64,000 bases of DNA, from the NCBI RefSeq assembly GCF_014395225.1, contig NZ_CP060723.1, positions 1,550,001 through 1,614,000 on the forward strand, in the 5' to 3' direction. Positions 55,608 through 63,368 of the stretch are shown here, piece by piece. Source of the DNA: Pedobacter roseus (GTDB lineage Bacteria; Bacteroidota; Bacteroidia; Sphingobacteriales; Sphingobacteriaceae). The position numbers were made by a program, and so were the translations under genes. Positions within the stretch are counted from its first letter, which is position 1, and each line of letters opens with the position of its first letter. Below the pieces are notes generated by a model. It saw only the letters and a program-made list of their open reading frames with translations. It searched no databases and had not been told where the DNA came from.

Positions 55608-55973
55608 TTACAGTTTTCGCAGGTTTTCTAAAGTGGCAATCACCTTTTTCTGGCTTTTAATGGTTTCATCACAAAGCTCGAGCAACCTGTTTTTTTCTTT
55701 AATCAATGCCTTAAACTCATTCAGTTCCTGCTGGTTTTGCATTAGGGTATCCATTTCAAATTTGGCCAGGTCTTCATCTTTGCGGTAAAATTCGAAAAAA
55801 TTAAGCTTAAGTTTTAGCGAAATCCGCTTTAATATTTCAGTATCAATTGAGGTCGATTTAAGTAAAGTGCCTACCCGGTGTTTACTAATGCTGGCTGCCT
55901 CGGCAAGTTCTTCTCTGCTGATGGATTTCGCCTTCATCTCTTTCCATATCAGCAATCCAATATTAATGCTCAT
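55608..55973 (-). CDS. Helix-turn-helix (XRE-like) protein with coiled-coil tail
   Basis: A 121-aa protein. Residues about 10-60 form an XRE-type HTH (ISREELAEAASISKHRVGTLLKSTSIDTEILKRIS). From about 70 to 118 a charged heptad-like stretch (ELNEFKALIKEKNRLLELCDETIKSQKKVIATLENL) predicts a coiled coil for dimerisation. It starts 5 bp after the membrane sulfatase gene on the same strand, so the two are almost certainly co-transcribed. A role in regulating that operon is possible but unproven. Confidence 0.82.
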   Translation of the reverse strand: MSINIGLLIWKEMKAKSISREELAEAASISKHRVGTLLKSTSIDTEILKRISLKLKLNFFEFYRKDEDLAKFEMDTLMQNQQELNEFKALIKEKNRLLELCDETIKSQKKVIATLENLRKL

Positions 55974-55978
55974 GCCGT

Positions 55979-57910
55979 TTATTTGTTTTTAGGTACGGAA
56001 CCGTATAATCCCTTTTGATACAGGTACGAGGCCATTTGATAATTCGATATCGCTTCGTTAATCAGTTTCTGATCGGCTGGCAGGCTTGTGGCACTTCCGG
56101 TAGTAAAATCGGGTTGATAAGTAGCCACTTTTTTATTCGGATCGAGGATTACCAGTTTATTGTTTTTAATGTAACCCAGGCTTTGGTAGGTACTGATAAA
56201 TGCCCGCTCATCGCCCTCTTTCATTTTAAATGCATCCTGACCGAAAAATTTACTGTCGTAACTAAAATTCAGATAACCCAAAATAGTAGGGCCAATGTCG
56301 ATCTGGGCCGTCAGTTTTTCAAATTTACCCGGTGTAATGTGCCCCGGACTATAGAAAATCATTGGAATGTGGTATTTATCAACCGGTAATTCTACCTTAC
56401 CCGCACTGGAGGCACAATGGTCGGCTACAATAACAAAAAGGGTGTTCGAAAACCAGGGTTTTTGTTTTGCCTCCCTAATAAATTTCCCGATTGCATAATC
56501 GGTATATTTTACGGCACCTTCTCTACCCGTGTGCGATGGAATATCAATCCTGCCTTCAGGGTAAGTGTAAGGGCGGTGGTTCGAAACCGTCATAATCTGT
56601 GCAAAAAACGGCTTGTTGTTTTTATAGTCTTTATCCAGCTCGCGTAACGATAGGGTAAACAGGTCTTCATCGGCCACACCCCATATATTGGAGTAATGTA
56701 TTTCCGAATCCTGTAGCGCGCTTCTGTCCGTTACCTCATAACCATTGTTAGAGAAAAACTCGTTCATGTTATCGAAATAGCCATAACCGCCATAAATAAA
56801 GCGGCTGTTATAACCTTTATTGCGGAATATGCTGCCCAAAGTAAACAGGTTTTTATTATCGGGGCGTTTAACAATCGATTGGCCAGGCGTAGGAGGGATG
56901 CAAAGCGAAAGGGCTTCCAAACCGCGTACCGTGCGCGTACCCGAGGCATATAAATTGTTAAAGAGCAAACCTTCTTTGGCCAGCGAATCGAGCTGGGGAG
57001 TAATGTGCTGTGTATTGCCAAAAGTGCCTAAAAACTCGGCGCTTAAACTTTCTACACTAATCAGTACCACATTCATTTTATTTTCGGTACCGGCATTGGT
57101 AATCGTTCTCGAAGTATTTTTAAAGGTCCGGCTGCTATCCTGCTGAAGTAAATGGCCCAATATAGATTCGGCACTTTTAATGGGTAGCGTTTTGTAAAAA
57201 GTATTGTAATCGAGCTGGTTATTCCAAAAAGCAAAACCGAAATCGTACATGCCATTACCCGAAAGCTCGTTTACATACTGGTTTTTGCTCAAATACTTTA
57301 GTTTATGGCTAACGCAGAAATAGGTAAAAACCGGTAAGAGTAATAGCATCACTGCAATTTTTGTCCTTTTACCAAAGCTGCTTTTTATATGGGTTGATTG
57401 TGTAATGTAACGCCTTAACAGGTAAACAACTGCGGCCGTTACCAGCACTAAAGCTACCATTATGCTGTTAATAGGGTACGATTGGCGGATGTTCCCGATT
57501 ACTTCGGTAGTGTACACCAAATAATCGACCGCTATAAAGTTATAACGTACCGAAAATTCTTCCCAAAAAAACCATTCCGATATGGCATTAAAAATCAGGC
57601 TGAAAACAACAAAAAAGAAATAAATAAACAACAATACCCGGCTAAATTTACGCCCATACCATTTAGAGGGCAGCAGCCATAAATAAATTACAATGGGTAT
57701 TACCGCAAATGATGCTGCAGCCAGATCGTAAAACAAGCCGATAACAAAAATTTTAAGCAGGTTAAGCACCGACCAATCAACAGATGATGCACTATAGATA
57801 AGTAAGCTTAGCCGGGTAAGTAACGAGATGCCGCATAACAGCAGGGCAACTAAAAAAACGGGGCCGAATCTGTTATTCAGTAATTTATTGGTTTGTTGTT
57901 TAAAGCTCAT
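55979..57910 (-). CDS. LTA synthase family membrane sulfatase/phosphotransferase
   Basis: A 643-aa protein with about five N-terminal membrane helices (about 15-195) and a C-terminal extracytoplasmic sulfatase-fold domain (about 280-600). The nucleophile is T325 (ASGTRTVRGLEA), in place of the Cys/Ser of true sulfatases, as in lipoteichoic acid synthases and other phosphoglycerol transferases. Metal ligands sit at VLISVESLSAEF and FVIVADHCASSAG. A Gram-negative has no lipoteichoic acid, so the enzyme probably moves a phospho-head group onto a periplasmic glycan or lipid (inference). It is operonic with the HTH protein 5 bp downstream. Confidence 0.9.
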   Translation of the reverse strand: MSFKQQTNKLLNNRFGPVFLVALLLCGISLLTRLSLLIYSASSVDWSVLNLLKIFVIGLFYDLAAASFAVIPIVIYLWLLPSKWYGRKFSRVLLFIYFFFVVFSLIFNAISEWFFWEEFSVRYNFIAVDYLVYTTEVIGNIRQSYPINSIMVALVLVTAAVVYLLRRYITQSTHIKSSFGKRTKIAVMLLLLPVFTYFCVSHKLKYLSKNQYVNELSGNGMYDFGFAFWNNQLDYNTFYKTLPIKSAESILGHLLQQDSSRTFKNTSRTITNAGTENKMNVVLISVESLSAEFLGTFGNTQHITPQLDSLAKEGLLFNNLYASGTRTVRGLEALSLCIPPTPGQSIVKRPDNKNLFTLGSIFRNKGYNSRFIYGGYGYFDNMNEFFSNNGYEVTDRSALQDSEIHYSNIWGVADEDLFTLSLRELDKDYKNNKPFFAQIMTVSNHRPYTYPEGRIDIPSHTGREGAVKYTDYAIGKFIREAKQKPWFSNTLFVIVADHCASSAGKVELPVDKYHIPMIFYSPGHITPGKFEKLTAQIDIGPTILGYLNFSYDSKFFGQDAFKMKEGDERAFISTYQSLGYIKNNKLVILDPNKKVATYQPDFTTGSATSLPADQKLINEAISNYQMASYLYQKGLYGSVPKNK

Positions 57911-58209
57911 TTTAAGGTTGAATTCAAAGTATTTGACTTAGCTGCCCCGCTTTGTATATTAACCAGCGAAGGTAAGTTTCAATTCTGAAGGAATTCTGAA
58001 GGTTTGGTTAGCGTATAAAGATATTAATAAATTGTTAAGTTAATATTTAATTAATATTAGCCTTAAGCTTATCGTTTGGCGGTTTTATTGCTATGGCGGT
58101 TAAGCTATTGCAAGGTTTTATGGGGTGGCTTCAATTTTAGTGAGCAGTTTAATTTGAAAATGAACATTACTGCCACTGTGGGTACTGTAGCCCCGTTATA
58201 CACTGCAAT

Positions 58210-58276
58210 CTTTTTATTGCAAATTTTACGCAACAGGCCACAGGTATAGTAATAAAATACTATTGGCAATAAAAAG
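58210..58276. repeat. Stem-loop with 11-bp perfect arms
   Basis: CTTTTTATTGC (58210-58220) and GCAATAAAAAG (58266-58276) are perfect inverted repeats, with a second small stem inside (ATAGTA 58246-58251/TACTAT 58258-58263). It lies in the 633-bp gene-free gap 57911-58543, downstream of the type VI effector module. Confidence 0.65.
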
Positions 58277-58307
58277 GATTTCCGTTGCTACCGGGTTTAG
58301 GGCAGAT

Positions 58308-58342
58308 GGGGCTTTTTGCATTTGGCAAATGCAAAAAGCCCC
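58308..58342. repeat. 35-bp near-perfect palindrome
   Basis: A 17-bp arm (58308-58324, GGGGCTTTTTGCATTTG) and its exact complement (58326-58342) are separated by a single base. It can form a very stable hairpin or cruciform. No T run follows on either strand, so it is not a standard terminator, though it could stall or protect the 3' end of the minus-strand operon. I see no gene elsewhere in 57911-58543. Confidence 0.85.
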
Positions 58343-58543
58343 TCCCGATAAATTAATACGGGTAGGCGAAGACCTTTGATTGTCAAATGAAAAAAAAGCT
58401 ATCCTGAGTCTACCGAATGATTATTTTTTTTTCACCCTAACATAATGACATTTTTCTTTGTGGCTCCTAAATTAAATGGTCTAATGTATGATGATATTTT
58501 CTAGACAATTATATCTTTTGTCTTAATGTATTTCAAGTTTTCA

Positions 58544-59788
58544 TTATTCAGGATCTGCACCTATCGGTGGTGCCTCTTCATGCAATTTTGCTATAATCTC
58601 TTTCATTTTAGGCAGGCCGAAATAGTTGTGCTGCTCAATTATTTTAATTACCTCGGGATGCGAAACCGAAAGATTATATAAGGATGAGCCAGGTATATTC
58701 CAAACATCAGATGATGCCGGAGATTTATATTTTTCTATAGCAGGGTTTTCGATATTGGCAATATTAGCTACAATTTCTGCTTTTTCTATAGCAGTGAATT
58801 TTTTGGAGGGGTCTTCATCGAAAATTTTATCGAGATCTTCAGAGTAAATAGATAACATATAATAACCTAGTGCATAAATAAATCGATTGTCCGTAGCGCT
58901 GGTGTTTTCTTCTACGTACTTTAATAAATTCTTTTTTATACGTAAAATATTGTTGCAATCTTTAGTAAAAAAGAATTGTCCAACAAATTCTGTAGAGTTA
59001 ATGTGTTCTTTAATGATAGAAGATAATACCATCTTGTTTATTTTCGGATCCTTATCGTAACCAAAATTTAGAGCGAGTATCTTCAAAAATATTTTATCAT
59101 TATTTAATAACCAGGCAAGGCTAGCTTTATCATTGTTAAAGATATATTTGTTGCGATGAATAAAGGTTTGAAGATTTTTTTCTCCTTTTTCTTTAATTGA
59201 TTCTATATCCTTCCAAGGATATATTTTGATTTTTTCACCATCAGTATCAGTTTTTACTAATACCATAGTACTCTCAAAAGCTGAAATCTCTGGTGATTCC
59301 TCTTTGTAACTAAAAATTTCAGGTAATGCATATAGTTCTGTCAGTAGTTTTTCTTTTTTTGCGATATAAAATAAAAATGGATTTAATTCGATCGAAAAAT
59401 CATTTCTGCTAAACTGTTTTTTTTTATTGCATCTATCTTCAGCATTTAAAATGAGAAAAGGATATTTTGAAGTTGTATCGATATTTCTTCCAAAAACGTA
59501 GTTCACTTTGTCAATGAATTCTTTTTGATTTAAAAATTTAAAACCACTGGCTTTCAATCGTTCTTTCAAAATTGGTAGGGTAGCCAAGAGATCCTGTTCT
59601 GAGTATTTATAATTAGGATAGTCAGTTTCAAATTTTTCAGCGGAAGCTCCAGCTTCAATTTGTTTTTTCAAAATTTCCATTGTTAATTTACTGGTATCTT
59701 TATTAAGGGTAGATTTATTTCCGCTTTTACAAGAGAAGATTATAATTATTAATAAATATATCGCTGTTTTTTTTGTGTTACTTTTCAT
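58544..59788 (-). CDS. Hypothetical lipoprotein, candidate immunity protein of the type VI effector
   Basis: I do not recognise the family. The protein is 414 aa with a lipoprotein signal: KKTAIYLLIIIIFSC, lipobox IFSC, lipidated Cys20. The rest is a polar, mostly helical domain rich in Lys, Glu, Asn and Ile without enzyme motifs; the end is ANIENPAIEKYKSPASSDVWN...GLPKMKEIIAKLHEEAPP. It overlaps the upstream effector gene by ATGA (59785-59788), so the two are translationally coupled. The effector's predicted toxic domains attack peptidoglycan, and immunity proteins against such toxins are normally periplasmic, often lipoproteins; that is the basis for the role. The gene is much more AT-rich than the 5' part of its neighbour (sampled lines 18-28% GC against 48%), suggesting separate ancestry. 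Confidence 0.65.
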   Translation of the reverse strand: MKSNTKKTAIYLLIIIIFSCKSGNKSTLNKDTSKLTMEILKKQIEAGASAEKFETDYPNYKYSEQDLLATLPILKERLKASGFKFLNQKEFIDKVNYVFGRNIDTTSKYPFLILNAEDRCNKKKQFSRNDFSIELNPFLFYIAKKEKLLTELYALPEIFSYKEESPEISAFESTMVLVKTDTDGEKIKIYPWKDIESIKEKGEKNLQTFIHRNKYIFNNDKASLAWLLNNDKIFLKILALNFGYDKDPKINKMVLSSIIKEHINSTEFVGQFFFTKDCNNILRIKKNLLKYVEENTSATDNRFIYALGYYMLSIYSEDLDKIFDEDPSKKFTAIEKAEIVANIANIENPAIEKYKSPASSDVWNIPGSSLYNLSVSHPEVIKIIEQHNYFGLPKMKEIIAKLHEEAPPIGADPE

Positions 59789-62700
59789 TTTTCAGTTCGG
59801 GTTGTGAATTCTGTTCCTATATCAGTTGTATTATGCATAATTTTTAAATTATATTCATTTTTTTCGGGTATGTAATCTGGTGGAATAACAAACCAATCAA
59901 TAACTGCTTTTGGATATTTCGAAATACTAACTTCTCTAGCCCCCTTGGTTCCTCCCTGATTTCCACCTACACAGTAATAATATTTTTCATCTTCACTAAT
60001 CCCAATGACAAAAGTTATGTGGCCATCACCTCCAATAGCAAGATTAAGACCATTTGGCTTTGCCAAACCATTAGCACCCCAATCGATAACTGCCGCTGAT
60101 CCATAAATAGGTTTAGATTTTTTCCAAAATTGCCACATCGCAGCCCTACAAGATAAAGGAGGAGGTGTGTAAGAAGCTTTATAAAAACACCAACTTGCAA
60201 ATGCCCCACACCAATTTGTTTCTTCATTTGATCCCTTTCCATTAGTTGATGCGTTAAAGTATTCTGTTATTCTTTTATTATTAATGCTCCCTTTAAGTGC
60301 TTTCTGACCAATTTCATTTATCGCATACACCATCCAAGGGGCTCTATTTTTATTGGGTTTCATATTTGTTACCTTGCCCCATGTACAAAGATTAGTCTTA
60401 AATGTCTTTGAAGTAAAATCATCAAATGCATTTTGTTTTAGAGTGTGACTAGTCCCAACCTCGTGACCTACCCCCATAGATATCTTAATGTTCTTAGTTT
60501 TACCATTACTCATCCCTATCAACCCCTTCCATTTAAAAAAGGCCATTGAGGTTAATACAGCGATTTTAATATCCTTCGAAACGATGTCAGAATTTTTAAG
60601 AATATCAGTTTTTTCATATTTTAAAGTATAGGCATTTGCTTTGGTATAATTTTCCCTTCCGGTAAGCTGGATCAAACCTTTGCCCCTGAAATTCCAGCCA
60701 TCGCCTTCCTGGGTATTTCCGACCCTATTATTTACACTTCGGTTTTTATCGGCATAGGCTAAATTGGCTATCGCCTTTTGATCCGCCGCATGGTCTTTGG
60801 TCCGCCCGTATTTATAAGCATCTTCATGATGTTTGGTGAAATAAGAAAACGGGGGACTGTCGCGCTCGCCTGTTTTTTTATTCAGGTTGCCATTGATGAG
60901 TGTATCAGCACTATAATTCATGCTTTCACCACTTTTTAAATGTAATTTAGTGCTTGATTCGACCCTGATCTGGGCAAAGAAATGTGCTTTTACCCAGCAA
61001 GTATTCATGCCAAGTTCTGCCATATATTTATTGTAGGTATTGGCAACTGTTGTGAGTATTTCATTATCTGCATCTCCAAATATCTGTTTCAATTCTGCAG
61101 GGGTAATATCTTTATTGCACCTTGGGCAGCTGCCGCTATTGTGTCCTTCCTGTCTCCCAATCCCCACCAGCACCTTACCACCATTTGCGGGTACGTCATT
61201 TTTAAAAGCCACCAAGGTGTTGCTGATGCCAAAAAACTCCATTTCTTCGATCACGGCATAAAAACGGTGCAGTTTTTCGCTATAACTTTTTTCCCAGCTT
61301 TTGGCCAGGGTAAAATCAAATTCAACTATGCCGTCAGGGTTTAAAGGATATTCTTTATGATGTACCAACGTGTCTTTTCTCAGGTTATCCATGCCTAAGC
61401 GACTTTCTTTACGGTATATTTTTACGGAGATGTTCTTTGCACTGAGGTTCCGGGTGCGGATACGGCATTTCATCTTACTGCCGTACAAGGCCTGTATAAC
61501 TGCTTTACCTTCGGTTAAAAATTCAATGCTTACAATTTCTTCATCCGTAACCAGTTTTAGTTTTTGAAGGGGCTGGGGGATATTCCCGTTTAAAATTTCA
61601 TATTTTTTATCGGCAGAATGAACCTTGAAATAAAACTCTGTTCCTTCTTTTAACAGTTTTGAATATTGGGCGGCATGTGGTACAAAAGCATATTTTCCGG
61701 TATCCAGTATCTGGTTTTGGGGCACCTTGAAACCATTAATGATATGTATGGCTCTGGCATTGCCATCACGATCGATATAGCCGTATTCCAGGTTAACGCT
61801 AATGCCCTCTGCCGCTTTAAATTTGAGGTAAGCGTGGTTTTTTTCTCCCCAGCCTGTTTTTGTCTTTTTGCATCCTTCGGGGTATTCCCATTGTGCAAGT
61901 ATAAGCTCGGGCTGGGCCACGGTTATTTTAACCACCACCTTTGCACTTGGCTGTACCAGATAGGCCTGTACCGTGTATTCGCCGGGTTCTTCGAATTGAT
62001 GGCTTACTGTTTCACCTGTTTTGGTTTTAAATGCTTCAACAGGCTTGCCTTCATTGTCTTTACAAATCCACTTTACAGCAGCACCTTCTTCGGGAAGGGC
62101 AGGCAAAATCTTAAAGCGGTCTTTTACGCTAAATGTGACCGATTCTTTTATCCTTGTGCTTTCAACAGAAGCGATGACCGATGTAAGCCCGTTCTTGATG
62201 GCCTGAATTTGCTCTGATTGTTTTGGAACACCGTTAAAACAGGCTGATACTATGTATGAACATTCATCATTACAGATTACCTGTGTAATGTTCCCGGTAG
62301 GGGTTAACAGGGTAGGTAAGCCCGGACCACCTGTTTTGGTTACTTCCCAGGTAATGGTGCTGATATCGCCAGGTACAGGCAGGGCTGGAAAAAGGCTCTT
62401 AAGCCTGAATTCTATAGGTACCTGTATCCTCACTTTAGTTTTTCCATCAACTGTGCTAACCGTTTCGATCCCGTTTTCTTTAACCGTATAAGTTTTAGTT
62501 ACTTTTTTATCGCTATTGGTTTTGCCATAAGCCTCGATGAGGTATGTTCCGGCTTTTTTGAAAGTGATAGTGATGGTTTCGCCGGCATCGCTCCGCAATT
62601 GCATGGGCTCGCCATTTACGTCGTAAATAACCCAGTTTACACCCTGTTTTTCTGCATCGCTGGGCTGTCCGTTAAACGCTGCCTTGAAGGTAACAGGGCT

Positions 62701-63357
62701 ATTGAGCGGTTGCAGTTTACCATAGCTTAGTGGGGCAATTGATTTTACGGTTGCACCGTCTTCGTCCTCATTTTTTGCCACAGCAGTGGTATAAATTAAC
62801 TCCTCTGTAATCAAAGGACCATCAGCTGCCCAGTTGCCTGCATTGGCATTTTCGAGTTCAGGCGAAGTAATATTAACCTGTTGACCATGCTGTACAATTT
62901 TTATATTTCCGCCTTTGGCCGTGCATATTGCCGTACTTTTGTCGGTTAACACATAAGCGCCATTTGGAAGTTCTACTTTTTCATAATAATCTTTCCATTG
63001 TAGTTTGGCCGTGCATGGTACGGGTTTGCTTGGATCTGGTACTTTGCATTGGCCAAAGTTCAGGTTGAGCAATTTATTTTCTAAAGTGGTTGCAATCAGT
63101 TTGGTTTCACCGTTATCGTTGATCACGTATTTATTATGGCTAAGTACTTTCAATGGCTTGGGCGAAGAATCGACCGCTTTATCGCAAGTATATTTTGCAC
63201 CATGGCATGCCAAAATCTCGGTAATTTCTGTGTTTGGTATGGAGCTGGCCGAGTCTTGTGTGGCAGGCTGCCCTGATACCTTTGGGATATCGGAAACTTC
63301 AATATCAATGATATGATCTTTATCATTAATTGGTTCAGGATCTGTGCTCCAATTCAT
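59785..63357 (-). CDS. Type VI secretion DUF4280 (PAAR-like) effector with GH19 and TIGR02594/CHAP-like domains
   Basis: A 1190-aa multidomain protein. Residues about 45-175 match DUF4280, the PAAR-like spike tip of Bacteroidota (subtype iii) systems (HGAKYTCDKA, KLIATT, CTAKGGNIKIVQHGQ). About 210-590 holds several Ig/PKD-like beta domains (each with GTYLIEAYG or GEYTVQAY type ends). About 740-985 is a GH19 lysozyme/chitinase-like domain, introduced by a zinc-knuckle-like CPRCNKDIT, with catalytic E800 in FAQIRVESS and WNFRGKGLIQLTGRENY. About 1045-1165 is a TIGR02594/CHAP-like domain with C1050 (NWCGAFASWC) and H1113 (GDGHITFVIG). There is no signal peptide, as expected for T6SS cargo. Two different cell-wall hydrolase domains on one spike are the notable feature. 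It is followed by the overlapping lipoprotein gene and preceded, 11 bp away, by another gene of the same operon. Confidence 0.85.
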   Translation of the reverse strand: MNWSTDPEPINDKDHIIDIEVSDIPKVSGQPATQDSASSIPNTEITEILACHGAKYTCDKAVDSSPKPLKVLSHNKYVINDNGETKLIATTLENKLLNLNFGQCKVPDPSKPVPCTAKLQWKDYYEKVELPNGAYVLTDKSTAICTAKGGNIKIVQHGQQVNITSPELENANAGNWAADGPLITEELIYTTAVAKNEDEDGATVKSIAPLSYGKLQPLNSPVTFKAAFNGQPSDAEKQGVNWVIYDVNGEPMQLRSDAGETITITFKKAGTYLIEAYGKTNSDKKVTKTYTVKENGIETVSTVDGKTKVRIQVPIEFRLKSLFPALPVPGDISTITWEVTKTGGPGLPTLLTPTGNITQVICNDECSYIVSACFNGVPKQSEQIQAIKNGLTSVIASVESTRIKESVTFSVKDRFKILPALPEEGAAVKWICKDNEGKPVEAFKTKTGETVSHQFEEPGEYTVQAYLVQPSAKVVVKITVAQPELILAQWEYPEGCKKTKTGWGEKNHAYLKFKAAEGISVNLEYGYIDRDGNARAIHIINGFKVPQNQILDTGKYAFVPHAAQYSKLLKEGTEFYFKVHSADKKYEILNGNIPQPLQKLKLVTDEEIVSIEFLTEGKAVIQALYGSKMKCRIRTRNLSAKNISVKIYRKESRLGMDNLRKDTLVHHKEYPLNPDGIVEFDFTLAKSWEKSYSEKLHRFYAVIEEMEFFGISNTLVAFKNDVPANGGKVLVGIGRQEGHNSGSCPRCNKDITPAELKQIFGDADNEILTTVANTYNKYMAELGMNTCWVKAHFFAQIRVESSTKLHLKSGESMNYSADTLINGNLNKKTGERDSPPFSYFTKHHEDAYKYGRTKDHAADQKAIANLAYADKNRSVNNRVGNTQEGDGWNFRGKGLIQLTGRENYTKANAYTLKYEKTDILKNSDIVSKDIKIAVLTSMAFFKWKGLIGMSNGKTKNIKISMGVGHEVGTSHTLKQNAFDDFTSKTFKTNLCTWGKVTNMKPNKNRAPWMVYAINEIGQKALKGSINNKRITEYFNASTNGKGSNEETNWCGAFASWCFYKASYTPPPLSCRAAMWQFWKKSKPIYGSAAVIDWGANGLAKPNGLNLAIGGDGHITFVIGISEDEKYYYCVGGNQGGTKGAREVSISKYPKAVIDWFVIPPDYIPEKNEYNLKIMHNTTDIGTEFTTRTEK

Positions 63358-63368
63358 TTTGGTTATAT

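Noticed and set aside
61666..62217. 183-codon frame opposite the type VI effector
   Set aside because: Antisense shadow of a gene with clear domains; composition follows the complementary strand.
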